A stretch of 64,000 nucleotides of DNA. Source: Mauremys mutica. Lineage: Eukaryota > Chordata > Testudines > Geoemydidae. The notes under the pieces were generated by a model. It did not search any database. It saw nothing but the letters and a program-made list of their open reading frames with translations, and was not told the DNA's origin. The stretch lies in the NCBI RefSeq assembly GCF_020497125.1, contig NC_059075.1, forward strand, positions 66,917,321-66,981,320. The letters are read 5' to 3'. This document shows, one piece after another, positions 35,121 through 46,995 of the stretch (positions within the stretch are counted from its first letter, which is position 1; each line of letters starts with the position of its first letter). The translations under genes were made by a program, and so were the position numbers.

Positions 35121-35856
35121 GTATTTATAGTGCTTTAGGAGTTCACACTTGTTACTGGGTTGATGAAATCCAATTACAGAACATACTGCCAGTTTGGGGT
35201 TTCTGCCCTGAGGTTGGCACTCACAGCTGTAAGCCACTCCAGACAGCATGACATACACATTAGTACTTCAAACTAACCTGTTTCTCCACCCCCTCTAGAG
35301 AGCCAGCTAACCTGGTGATACTCTCTCTACATATCATGCATCAGGCTCCCATCTATTTATCCCTAAGCCTGCTGCTGTTTCCCCTCTTCGCTAGCAGTAG
35401 AAGGATGCACGTAGGATTCTCTGCAGCTAACGTTTAAAATGTCATCATTTTCCCTCCCTAAATGGATGCTTTCCTTCATCACTTTTAAAAGACAGCCACT
35501 GCTGACAAACAAAACCCTATTTAACCTTTATGCATTCAGTGCACTCTCGGCCTTACCTTTTCTGCCCATTCAACGATCATGAGACCTGTGTGAAGATAGG
35601 TTCTGCCTTCTCCCTGATCTATTCAACGGTGTGTGTGTGTGTGTGTGTATGCTGCAGCCACAGGGGCAAGGCACCAAAATACAAGTTTGCCTAGAGGACC
35701 ATTTTCCCTAAGGCCGGCCCTAAGGACATGTGAAGAGGCTTTGCCCTCACAAGTAACCCAACTGTGGCCCAGGGAAGGGGAGGGTCCTGATTAGAAACCA
35801 GAACAAAACATTAGTGGAGTGGTAGAGAAAGCTGATGCAGTAATGAAGAACCAGAG

Positions 35857-36156
35857 ATGAGAAAGGGTCCTGCAAAGATAAAAGTGAGGGATGCAGGGAC
35901 AAATACAGAGAATAGACTAAAGACAGTAGGAATCCAGCCCCTGAGAGACAGAGTGCTGGGAGATCCTACAGAACAAGGAAAGGTGCTACAACAGAAATTG
36001 GTGGCAACTGAGGCAGCTTTACACGAAGCTATAGAGGACATTCAATTCTAGGAAAAGTTTGGAGACACCATGGAGGAGAAGGGTAAACTGCTTCTCATGG
36101 TTGGCGACTTGGAGCAGGAGCGGGATGACCTGCAGACCCGGCTCTGGCAACGCTAG
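35857..36156 (+). pseudogene. Unidentified coiled-coil-like frame with one in-frame stop
   Basis: One + strand frame runs for 99 codons with a single TAG at 36049-36051. Before the stop it encodes QGKVLQQKLVATEAALHEAI; after it MEEKGKLLLMVGDLEQERDD. The pattern of leucines, glutamates and lysines spaced by three and four residues suggests a coiled coil on both sides of the stop, which argues that the frame was once continuous. I do not recognise the protein. It precedes an LTR-like block at 36190, so it may be a degenerate retroelement gene (N-terminal gag-like) or a retrocopy of a host gene. Confidence 0.45.
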
Positions 36157-36189
36157 GGGAGAAGGCATCCATACCTCCGAGGGATGCAG

Positions 36190-36860
36190 TCTTAAGGGGG
36201 ACAGCGTGTGGAGGGATGTTCACGCCACATTAGTCTGGAAAGGATTAATGATGAGAAGGGGGCCAGTTAACTTGATAGGCCACACCTGAGGGGAATTAGG
36301 CTGGATAAGCAGCCCCTGATTGGGAATAGAGCCCAGCTGAGAAGTAACAGGCAGGGCTATGATAAAACCAGGAAGTTGGCAGCAGAAAGGGGCTGCAGTG
36401 AGGGAGCCTGCATTCACTCTCTGGACATTAGAGAGGGAAGGAGGGAAACCTAGGGGAGAGGGTGTAGGAAAAGGCTCAGGAAAATGGCAGCAAGGCTTAA
36501 GATTGTACAAACCTTGGCTGCTCGTTGGAGGATCCCTGATCTGGAACCCGGCCTACAGACTGGGCCTGAATTCCCATACCAGCCACAGGGGAAATGGCAC
36601 CATCTGGGCAGTGAATGAGAAGACTGACAAAGACAGTTGCTTAAGGGTGCTGGAACAATTTGTATAGTGGGGGTGCTGAGAGCCCTTGAACCAATCTGTG
36701 AACCCGGCATATAATGGAAATCACTTCAAGCCAGAGGATGTGGAAGCACTGCCAGCACCCGTAGTTCCAGCACCTATGCAGTTGCTATGGAAAGACTTTG
36801 ATACTCCAGAAGAGTGGAAGGACTATAATGACCTGGCGGAAGGGCCATGCCACAGAGAGA
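36190..36860 (+). mobile_element. LTR-like block, copy A
   Basis: The block shares a series of steps with 50500-51165: GGCCAGTTAACTTGATAGGC-like start, CCCCTGATTG, GCCCAGCTGA, GGCAGCAGAAAGGGGCTGC, and GAAAGACTTTGATACTCC near the end. The other copy has a clearer TATA box. Borders and target duplication were not resolved. It is probably an old LTR of a turtle retroelement. Confidence 0.5.
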
Positions 36861-37224
36861 GAGAGAGAGAGGCAGCAGGGCACATGAGCAAGCAGCAGAT
36901 CTGGAAAAAGCTAATCCCCAGAGCAGCCAGGAGGAGGAACCCTAATGATGAGTGGGACTGTAGCGATGCGGGACTCACCCCTGCGGCACCCCCTGCTAGT
37001 CTCCCCAGGGAATTAGTGTTCCAGCAGCTGGAGCACCCTCTGCAGGTCATTGTCCTGCTGTCGCTGGCCCCATGTCCCTCCTGGACCCTGGTACCCATCT
37101 CCCTTGAGTGCTGCCCCCTGGCAGTACCCCCCTCTCTCTGGGCTCCCCTTCCAGGGGAATTCCCACCCTCTATTCCCACTTTTCCTCAGTGTTCACTGCC
37201 AGTTCTCATCTAGCCCCCGCACTC

Positions 37225-37654
37225 TGGGGCAGACTGCAGTCCATATCACTTATCATCGGCAAGGGAGGTTTGAACCTGCTGCCGCCACCTACCCCGAGGC
37301 TGCACCCCTGCAACCCCAGTACCTTTTCAGGCCTTTGGCTTTTGCAGCCAGGGGTTTTCCAGGTGGGAGCTCCCCAGCTCCCTTGCCCTATTCCCCAGCA
37401 CTGCTCTACTCCAGTGCTTTACTCAAGAGCCAGGCCCTTCTCTCTCTCTCTCTCTGCACCTAGAGAGAGACTGCCTGTGCGCCCAGCCCACAGCCTCTTT
37501 ATAGGGCCATCTGTGGCCTGATTGGGGAGTGGCCCAGCTGTGGCTACTTCCCCAATCAGCCCAGGTTTTCTCCTACCACAGCCCTCTCCCAGGGCTGTTC
37601 TCAGCCCTTCAGGGCAGGAGCGGGTGGCCACCCTGCTACAGGGACCCTGTGACA
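37225..37654 (-). mobile_element. LTR-like block on the minus strand, borders approximate
   Basis: Read on the minus strand from 37654 the sequence starts TGTCACAGGGTCCCTG, continues through a GATTGGGGAAGTAGCCACA step, and has a TATA-like CCCTATAAAGAGG about 150 bases in. This matches the layout of an LTR promoter. The 3' end of the block is uncertain. A TCTC tract lies at 37440-37454. Confidence 0.45.
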
Positions 37655-37815
37655 AGGCCAAAAAACCGCCAATGTGATGGAAACCATTTTAAGGCCTAGC
37701 TTGCTTCTGTTTGATGCAAAAACAGTGGAAGGCTCTATATTCTATTGCTAGTTCTCTGAGCCTCTTCTCCCAGGTCCTCTAACGCACTGCCATAGACTGT
37801 AGGTCAGGATCTGGG

Positions 37816-38882
37816 CATGGTGACCAGGTGTCTGGTTTTCGACCAGAACACCCGGTTAAAAAGGGACTCTGGCGGCTCCAGTTAGTGCCGCCAACTGGGC
37901 CACTAAAAGTCCAGTCAGCAGTGCTGCGGAGCTAAGGCAGGCTAGTCCCTACCTGTCCTGACTCTGTGCTGCACCCCAGACATGGCCAGTGTTACGCCCC
38001 CCTCCAATCACTGGCTCCACACTCCCATTGGCTGGGAACCGTGGCCAATGGGAGCTGTGGGGGTGGTGCCTGCAGGCGAGAGCAGCGCGCAGAGCAACCT
38101 GCCATGCCTCCGCCTAAGAGCCGGACTGCTGTTCACTTCTGGGGCACAGTGCGGAGTCAGGATGGGAAGGAAGCCTGTCTTATCCCGTCGCTGACCAGGA
38201 GCTGCCGGGAGTAAGCCCCTGCCCCAACCCCCAGCCCCAAATCCTTGTCCCAGCCCTGAGTGCCCTCAAACCCAGAGCCCCCTATTGCACCCCAAACCCC
38301 TCATCCCTGGCCCCACCCCAGAGCCTGTACCCCAAGATGGAGCCCTCACCCCCCCTGCATCCCAACCCCCAGCCCAGAGCCGCCTCCTACACCCTGAACC
38401 CCTCTGCCCCAGCCTGGAGCCCTGTCCTGCACCCCAAACCCTCCCTGGCCCCACTCAGAGCCTGCATGCCCAAACAGAGCCTTCACCCCTCTGCATCCCA
38501 ACCCTCTGCCCCATCCCAGAGCCCCCTCCCACACCCTGAATCCCTCTGCCCCACCCCCCAGCCTGGAGCCCCCTCCTGCACCCCAAACCTCTCATCCATG
38601 GCCCCATCCCAGAGCCTGCACCCCAACCCCCTCCCTCAACCCACAGCCCCCTCCTGCACCCTGAACCCTTTGTCCCCAACCCCACTCCAGAGCCTGCATC
38701 CCCAGTGGGAGCCCTCCCCCCCCCGCACCCCAAACCCCTGCCCCAGCCCAGTGACAGTGAGTGAGGGTGGGGGAGAGCAAGCAACTGAGGGAGGGGGGCT
38801 GGAGTGTGCGGGAGGTAGGGACTTGGGGAAGGGGCAGGGCTAGGGTGTTTGGTTTTGTGCGATGAGGAAGTTGGCAACCCTA
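37816..38882. mobile_element. hAT-type element, 1067 bp, with a C-rich minisatellite
   Basis: A perfect 8-bp duplication GATCTGGG lies at 37808-37815 and 38883-38890. The ends are CATGGTGACCAGGTGTC and GAAGTTGGCAACCCTA, an imperfect inverted pair. The interior includes GGTTTTCGACCAGAACACCC near the left and, from about 38220 to 38760, a C-rich array of about 35-bp units with CAGAGCC, CTGCACCC and AACCCC steps. No transposase is present. Open frames in the array are proline-rich artefacts. Confidence 0.82.
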
Positions 38883-39689
38883 GATCTGGGTGGTGGTATT
38901 TATTTCATCTTTTTGGCTCTGCTCTGTGATGAGGTTTATATTTGGAGACACCCAAAGCAATGATGATTTCATGTTGGCAGTAAATAATCATTACAAAGGT
39001 GGAGGAAGATCCAGCCCTGTCATCCATTATTAAGATGTAAGGTGCAATCCCAGCTTTGTCCACTCCTCGGGTAGTCTGCCAAAGCTCTCTGCTCTGGGAG
39101 GGGAACCACAAAAGAGCCTGGGGAGTGGAAATGCTGTCGGATTGCATGGGCAGGACTAAATGAAATACTGATCTCTGGGTGAAATGATTTTTTTACCAGC
39201 AGATCTTCTCTGACCTAAAATGGTGAGTTTTGCCTCAAGACCATCCCTTCAGTGAGATCACATGTTGCATGAGCAACAAGGTTAGAGCCATAGGCTTAAA
39301 ATTCTCATCCAACTCAACAGAATGAATAACACTGAGATGTCTTACACCATTAAGGAAAAGACTGTACACAGCACTCTTGGGGTTCCCCCAAGACCTCCTC
39401 CACTCAGTTTTCCAACAGTTCAGTTCAACTCCAGTCTCATCACTCAGGTTCCTTTACTTGGCACAAAGCAAAGCTATGCTGAGTTGCTCAGACTCAAGCA
39501 TAGGGGGTGGGTATATGGCATATCACATCCAGAGTTACACAGCAAACCTCTTCCTTTATATACATTTACACATTACATTGCATTTACTATGCATTGCATC
39601 ACACGTTTTGGGATTGGCTTGGTCACTTTGTAGGAACCAACACCTGATCAGCGCACACTGCCCATGCATAGCTTATTCTTTACCTCAGT

Positions 39690-42320
39690 ATAAGAACATA
39701 AGAACGGCCATACTGGGTCAGACCAAAGGTCCATCCAGCCCAGTATCCTGTCTACCGACAGTGGCCAATTCCAGGTGCCCCAGAGGAAGTGAACCTAACA
39801 GATAATGATCAAGTGATCGCTCTCCTGCCATCCATCTCCAGCCTCTGACAAACAGAGGCTAGGGACACCATTCCTTACACATCCTGGCTAATAGCCATTA
39901 ATAGACTTAACTTCCATGAATTTATCTAGTTCTCTTTTAAACCCTGTTATAGTCCTAGCCTTCACAACCTCCTCAGGCAAGGAGTTCCACAGGTTGACTG
40001 TGCGCTGTGTGAAGAAGAATGTCCTTTTATTTGTTTTAAACCTGCTGCCCATTAATTTCATTTAGTGGCCCCTAGTTCTTATATTATGGGAACAAATAAA
40101 TAACTTTTCCTTATTCACTTTCTCCACACCACTCGTGATTTTATATACCTCTATCATATCCCCCCTTAGTCTACTCTCTTCCAAGCTGAAAAGTCTTAGC
40201 CTTTTTAATAATTCCTCATATGGGACCCATTCCAAACCCCTAATCATTTTAGTTGCCCTTTTCTGAACTTTTTCTAATACCAGTATATCTTTTTTGAGAT
40301 GAGGAGACCACATCTGTAGGCAGTATTCAAGATGTGGGCATACCATCGATTTATGTAAGGGCAATAATATATTCCCCGTCTTATTCTCTATCCCCTTTTT
40401 AATGATTCCTAACATCCTGCTTGCTTTTTTGACTGCTGCTGCACACTGCGTGGACGTCTTCAGAGAACTATCCACGATGACTCCAAGATCTCTTTCCTGA
40501 CTAGTTGTAGCTAAATTAGCCCCTATCATATTGTATGTATAGCTGGGGTTATTTCTTCCAATGTGCATTACTTTACATTTATCCACATTAAATTTCTTTT
40601 GCCATTTTGTTGCCCAATCACTTAGTTTTGTGAGATCTTTTTGAAGTTCTTCACAGTCTGCTTTGGTCTTAACTGTCTTGAGCAGTTTAGTATTGTCTGC
40701 AAACTTTGCCACCTCACTGTTTACCCCTTTCTTCAGATCATTTATGAATAAGTTGAATAGGATTGGTCCTAGGACTGACCCTTGGGGAACACCACTAGTT
40801 ACCTCTCTCCAGTCTGAAAATTTACCATTTATTCCTACCCTTTGTTCCCTGTATTTTAACCAGTTCTCAATCCATGAAATGATCTTCCCTCTTAACCCAT
40901 GACAACTTAATTTACAAAAGAGTCTTTGGTGAGGGACCTTGTCAAAGGCTTTCTGGAAATCTAAGTACACTATGTCCACTGGATCCCCCTTGTCCACATG
41001 TTTGTTGACCCTGTCAAAGAACTCTAATAGATTAGTAAAACATGATTTCTCTTTACAGAAACCATGTTGACTTTTGCCCAACAATTTATGTTCTTCTATG
41101 TGTCTGAATTTTATTCTTTACTATTGTTTCAACTAATTTGCCCCGTACTGGCATTAGACTTACTGGTCTGTAATTGCCGGGATCACCTTTAGAGCCCTTT
41201 TTAAATATTGGCGTTACATTAGCTATCTTCTAGTCATTGGGTACAGAAGCCGATTTAAAGGACAGGTTACAAACCATAGTTAATAGTTCCGCAATTTCAC
41301 ATTTGAGTTCTTTCCGAACTCTTGGGTGAATGCCATCTGGTCCCGGTGACTTGTTACTGTTAAATTTATCAATTAATTCCAAAACCTCCTCTAGTGACAC
41401 TTCAATCTGTGATAATTCCTCAGATTTGTCACCTACAAAAGACGGCTCAGGTCTGGGGAATCTCCCTAACATCCTCAGCTATGAAAACTGAAGCAAAGAA
41501 TTCATTTAGTTTCTCCACAATGACTTTATCGGCTTTAAATGCTCCTTTTGTATGTTGATCGTCCAGGGACCCCACTGGTTGTTTAGCAGGTTTCCTGCTT
41601 CTGATGTACGTGAAAGGTAATAACAAAATGTTTTTTGAGTTTTTAGCTAGCTGTTCTTCAAACTCCTTTTTGGCATTTCTTATTACATTTTTACACTTAA
41701 GTTGGCCGTGGTTATGCTCCTTTCTATTTACCTCACTAGGATTTGACTTCCACTTTTTAAAAGATGCCTTTTTATCTCTCACTGCTTCTTTTACATGGTT
41801 GTTAAGCCATGGTGGCTCCTTTGTAGTTCTTTTACTGTGTTTTTTAATTTAGGGTCTACATTTAAGTTGGGCCTCTATTATGGTGTCTTTAAAAAGTGTC
41901 CATGCAGCTTGCAGGGATTTCACTCTAGTCACTGTACCTTTTCATTTCTGTTTAACTAACCTCCTCATTTTTGCATAGTTCCCATTTCTGAAATTAAATG
42001 CCGCAGTGTTGGGCTATTGAGGTGTTCTTCACACCACAGGAATGTTAAATGTTGTTATATTATGGTCACTATTTCCAAGTGGTCCTGTTATAGTTACCTC
42101 TAGGACCAGATCCTGCGCTCCACTCAGGACTGAATCGAGAGTTGCCTCTCCCCTTGTGGGTTCCTGTACCAGCTGCTCCATGAAGCAGTCATTTAAAGTA
42201 TTGAGAAATTTTGTCTCTGCATTTCGTCCTGAGGTGACATGTACCCAGTCAATATGGGGATAATTGAAATCCCCCACTATTATTGAGTTCTTTATTTTGA
42301 TAGCCTCTCTAATCTCCCTG
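39690..42320 (-). mobile_element. CR1 LINE, 5' truncated, 2.6 kb
   Basis: On the minus strand the copy runs from an endonuclease tail (42277-42029, with GDFNYPHIDW), through a linker segment (41782-41447), to the reverse transcriptase (41472-40062) and the 3' UTR. It ends at 39690 in a GTTCTTAT octamer repeated twice, like the octamer tails of CR1. A stop or frame break separates several of these frames, so the copy is inactive, but about 1 kb of the transcriptase frame is open, so it is younger than the fragments elsewhere in the window. Confidence 0.92.
40062..41472 (-). pseudogene. CR1 reverse transcriptase, broken
   Basis: The minus-strand frames together cover the RT domain. The upstream piece (41472-41230) has KSPGPDGIHPR. 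The 340-codon piece (41084-40062) has VDIVYLDFQKAFDKVPH, the GVPQGSVLGPILF block, and VAKFADNTKLL. The catalytic box, normally FADD, reads FADN, a change in the second metal-binding aspartate. The gap from 41230 to 41084 holds a frame break. Downstream the C-terminal part (RDLGVIVDSSLK, LEYCLQMWSPHLKKD, VQKRATKMI) is intact to a stop. The enzyme copies CR1 RNA into the genome; this copy should be catalytically dead. Confidence 0.9.
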
Positions 42321-42839
42321 CTGAGTCACAGACTTCCCTAATGCTGTCTCCCAGAAAGAAAGGCCTCACCTTTGTTCAATTACTCATGTCAAGCCAGGCC
42401 TACATTCCACTGCTTTTGTTTGCAATGCAAGCATCACATTTTGTGCATCATTTCTATGCCCTCTCTGCATTTTACCCAAGAGAAAATTTTTGCAACCCCC
42501 AAATGTCCAGCAGTTTTAAGATCATGACAACCTCAGAGCCTCTTATTTTCAATATATCTGGTACAACCATTTGATGCCTATATCTATCACATGCTGATTT
42601 CTCCTATCTCCTACACAATATTTCATCTTTAAAGGCCAAGTCTTCCCGCTGTGACCGGAAAGCTTTTACTGTGGTGTTGTGAGGGGACATCATTCTAGGG
42701 TGGCTGCAATTGCCAGTTGATTTTTCGACCACACACTATCCTGATGTCAGGATCCTCTCGCTGGGAAGTTTTTAGTTGCTCTGGGTCCATTCCTGCATTC
42801 CCGTTGTTCCAGTGGATGAACCAAGAACATGGGCACTTC

Positions 42840-43310
42840 TGCGAATCAGAGGAAGAGAGGAACACCCATCCCCTGATAAATTAAGTCATTGTTCTCCTGC
42901 TTGGGGCAGTATTTGCAATTAGCCTCCCAACAAGGTATCAGCATTACTATGCTTATGGTCAGGCCTGTGTGTGATTGCAAAATCATAGTACTGCAGCTTT
43001 TTCCAACCACCTGGCAGGCTGTCCCTCAGGATTCCTGAGTCTAAAGAGCTATTGCAGGGAAGCATGGTCTGTCCTGACCACAAACTTCCTCACATGCAGA
43101 TAGCGATGAACATGTTCTATGGACTTAACCATGGCTAGGAGTTCCTTTTGGGAAGTGCAATAATTTCTCTCAGGAGAACTTAAACTATAATAAGATACGA
43201 CTCGTTCAAGCCCTTTGTTTTCTTATTTGAATACTGCCCCCAGACAGTAAGCACTAGCAGCTGTGTCCAATACAAAAGGGACACAGGAATTGCACAAAGG
43301 GAACTGTGGT
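42840..43310 (-). pseudogene. Gypsy-type pol remnant, RNase H region
   Basis: The minus strand from 43310 down to about 42940 resembles the RNase H domain of Gypsy-type LTR retrotransposons: a degenerate TAASAYCLGAVF start, ERNYCTSQKELLAMVKSIEH, VRKFVVRTDHASLQ, then a stop, then LRNPEGQPARWLEK. Several stops interrupt the frame. There is no protease, no complete reverse transcriptase and no integrase that I can see. This is a decayed LTR-retrotransposon fragment; no repair is suggested. Confidence 0.75.
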
Positions 43311-43439
43311 TGCTAAATGTGAACTGGTCAATCTGATAAATACTGGTATAGAAGGAAACTACAAGGGAAGGGAATGAAGGTGAGCTCCCAGAGTTTGTAC
43401 TGGACTTGTTCCAGCACTTAAATGGGAAACAGAAGAACA

Positions 43440-43880
43440 GCTGAGCATCTATAAACTGGCTCATCGCCAGTTCACCCTGGAAGGCGTCACCAGTATCTGG
43501 GTATGCCCAGAACACAGGCCTGCGTAGGACCTCTGCCAGTTCAGGTGAGATTTCTTCTTTCCTCTCCTTCTTGCTCTTAGCTGTGTCCTGGCCAGCTCAG
43601 ATTGATGGCTTGTCAAGGGCTTGTACCAGGTCTGGGTAACTCAGTGTTCTCTGGGAGTACGTTCTGCAGCACTGTCAGTGTTGGGCTGCAGTTAAACCTC
43701 CTTCCTGTCCCTCCTCCCACCCATTCATTTGACCTGTCATGTTGAATTCATCCAAATAAGCTTTCCAGGGAGTTTTCCCCTCAAATAAAATGATGCTTTT
43801 GCATCATTTGAGCTGGGACAGGCCAGCCTCTCCTCTCTGGGCCTGTGTAGTTTACAAGCGGGATAGCAAACAGTTGTAAA
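43440..43880 (-). pseudogene. Gypsy-type gag remnant
   Basis: Directly upstream on the minus strand, frames that shift repeatedly carry gag-like pieces: a GKTPWKAYLDEFNM-like run near 43790-43730, LTVLQNVLPEN near 43690-43650, and AYPDTGDAFQGELAMSQFID at about 43510-43450. The last sits only about 140 bases before RNase H sequence, so the intervening gag end, protease and most of the transcriptase have been deleted. From about 43880 to 44400 the minus strand may hold the gag N-terminus (EQTTEVFVEI, LKQELEVSQKGLTEGL), too damaged to bound. Confidence 0.65.
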
Positions 43881-44399
43881 TGTCTGTCTTACCCAAGTCC
43901 TCTGTCTGGATCAATTACTCATCCAGGCAGCTTCATTCCACTGTGGCCGGTGACCCTTTGATTTCCTTCTGGAGCTGAATTTTCAGCACCTTTAGTCCTT
44001 GCTGCAACGGTCTCCACTATTTTAGGGCAGAACTTCTGTTCTATGGCAGTCAGATGGGAAGCCCCACTGCAACACACTCCAGCTGGGATGGTAAAACTGA
44101 TTGATTGAGGTGCCCGCCGATCTGTCTTCTTGCTCTGTAGTCACTGCTCTAACAGGGATCTCACCTCAGTCTACAAGTCCCTCTGTGAGTCCTTTCTGGG
44201 AAACCTCCAGCTCTTGTTTCAGGTCTTGTCTTTATTCCTGCTGTCCATTTCTGATTTCTACAAATACCTCCGTTGTTTGTTCCATCTTGGTTCAACAGGA
44301 ATACCAGCTCATTACTCTCCTTGGAAACTGGATCCTGCTGCTAACACCAGTGTCGCCCCTGTTTGACCCGAGCAGCTAGTCAAAAAGATTTGTTCCACT

Positions 44400-46850
44400 C
44401 TGTTGCAAGTTTAGACGTTTCCCTGCTGTTGGGTAAAGGAAGGGGACACTAAAAGGAAAAGATTCTATCCTAAAAGATGCATTTTAAAGAAAATCAATGT
44501 TTGTTGGGTAACAGGAAAGCTGGAAATTGTATTTGCTTATTCACAAGAGAGGGTGATTGGGACAAAAGTCAACGGTATTTTTAGTCTCTCTTGTAAGTGT
44601 GTCACCTTTCAAAATCAAAGCATCAGTGCGCTAAAGTTGAGGAACTTGGGGCAGGACACTTTCTCCCTAGGGAAATGCCATGCCTCAGGTGGATTGGCTG
44701 AGAAATGCAAGCCAGAGAGTGATGTTACAAGCACAGGCCTCAGCAGACTTGTCTCCTCCCATCTGCAGATTTACTTTCTCATCTCAGCTCCAGACCCCCA
44801 GCCGGCCTCCTCCTGGTTCTAATCTCCCATCAGACTCTTTACATACCTATGAAATCAACTGTATCTGCCTGACTGGGAACAATTTAAAAACTGTCCAACC
44901 AGACAAAAATATAGACCATGTACAAGATGGCTTGGGGTTCTTTCATCATCTGGGCTCCCTGGGCTAGAGCATACCTGGTTATGTCCAATGCTTAGACAGC
45001 CTTGCAGGAGAGAGTCAAACAGGAACTACTGACCAAACCATAATGGAAGCTATTAAATAACTTTTAATTCATTTGATTTCTTTCCAAAATAATTTAAATC
45101 TAAGGCAGCTTGAGAGAACTTTTCTCAGCATCCAGTCTCATCTGTTTAATAATTAACATTTATTGGCTATTCTTCTCTGTGGTCTCTGTAATCTAAAGTG
45201 GCTCTTTCATTTGGAGAAATTACCGACTAGTGTTCTTGTAGGAAATAGGAACCTGTTTTCTAGGGACGCAGGGAAAGGTCGGTTCTCTGGCCTGGATCCT
45301 CAAAGCTCGTTGATTTCAATGAGCATTAGGTACCTAACTACCTTTGAGGATCTGGGCCTCTGTGTGAGCATGGCCAAGTCACTTACTGGCTTCCTCTCAT
45401 CTGTAAAACTGGGATATATCTGTCCTTATCTGGCTTGTCAGCTTGGAAGCTCTTCAGTACAGGGTCTCTCTCTTTCTCTGTGTTTTGCGCAATGCCTAGC
45501 ACAATGGGGCATCTACTGTTACAGCCCCTTGGTGCTACTGTAATATAAATTGATTAATGTTAAAGGCATGGAAAATGCTGTGATCTTCCTCAGCAGTGTC
45601 ACAGAAGGTGGGTAGGTACCGGTGTGAGCAAAGGGGACGTGGAGCAAAGAAGACAGAAGAGGCTACTGTGATGTAAAATTCCTGTGAGCTAGGCTTTGTC
45701 TCCTTCATTTAACCCTCACTAATGTTAGATTCCCAAGCAAATGCCTTCTACTACAGCCTGTGAAAGCAGGACAAAGCGCCCGTTAGAGCCCGGTTAAGAA
45801 CCAAACACCAGCTGAAATGGCTCTGGCGGGGCCACTGCAGAATTAAATGAACTATTTTTCACTTACTTCTCATCACCTTGATATTCCTAACAGCCTGCTG
45901 CATGGGCGTTCTCATCTCATCTCATCTCTGTGGGATACAATTGACTAACCAGGGTTTGATAGGATGGGGGCCTTGGTTGCTAACAGGACCTTTCATCACA
46001 GCCATTCTCTCCCCTTGTATATGTCAGCGTCTTCACTGTGGATCAGGATTTGTTTCCTTACAGAGCACAGACAGTGCCTGACTGATGGATGCTCCACTAA
46101 TGCCCTAACCAATTAAACAGGCTTAGTTACTCATATGCCTCTGTTTCTGTGTCTGTGACAAGCAGACAGCCAATTGATTGGGCAAATCTTGTCTTACGCT
46201 GTCCCTCCCTCAGCTTCGTTCTTCCCCTGAGCAGTATCAAATCCCTGCTCTGCTGTACTGGTACAAGCAGGGGTGTGAGGTTTCCTCCATAGGCCAAGCT
46301 TTCAGTCTCCTACTCATTCTACCTCCTGCTGCACGACTCCCATCTATAAGACTAATTAAGCTATAGAGCTGGCTCTTCATGTTTTTTCCTTTCCCAGAAA
46401 CGCTGACGAACCAATATTCCTTCCATGCCCACTAGCGAGACAGCGCTGAGATGCCCCTGATAAAAAGGGGAATAAGAAGCATATATTTCATTCAGTGACT
46501 CTTGCACTGCAGAGTTCCCCAAAGTCTGCTATACAGCATATCGGTTATGCTGCAGCCCCCCTGGTCCCCAGCTAACCCCCCCCACCAGCAACAATGCTAG
46601 TAAACAAGAACTTGGGGTCCTAAAAAACAAGCTGCTAGCACTTAAGGCTTGTCAACAGGGTGGGCTAATGTGCTCTACGGGGTTGTGATTTCTAAAGCAG
46701 GCAAATGTGTTGCATGTTAATTGGTCTGTGTTGACCCCGGCTGAGCCCAGGGAAATGCAGAAAGAAAACAAACTGCACCCATTGGGGAAAGCTAGATTAG
46801 TTTGGAATGCAGTTTGATACAGCAGCTCGGGGCTTGAACTGGGAATTACA
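44400..46850. other. No gene seen; decayed SINE-like pieces
   Basis: The stretch has no reading frame with recognisable content and no full repeat. A SINE-like decayed segment with GGCCAAGTCACTTACTGGC and GTAAAACTGGGAT lies at 45360-45540. The rest looks like ordinary intergenic sequence. Confidence 0.5.
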
Positions 46851-46854
46851 AGAC

Positions 46855-46995
46855 CTGTGTGTCCTGTTCTTGCCTTTGCCACTGACCTACTGTGTGACCT
46901 TGGGCAAGTCACTTCACTTCCATGTGCTTCCATGTCCAAGCCCATCTTTTCTCTGTCATTGTTATTTAAATTGCTAGCTCGTCGGGTCAGGGACT
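46855..46995 (+). repeat. MIR-like SINE core
   Basis: The run CTACTGTGTGACCTTGGGC and AAGTCACTTCACTTCCATG is the conserved MIR core as I recall it. The 5' tRNA-like head and the 3' tail are not clearly present. Confidence 0.72.

Noticed and set aside
38285..38877. Proline-rich 168-codon frame resembling a structural protein
   Set aside because: It is a translation of the C-rich tandem array in the hAT at 37816-38882.
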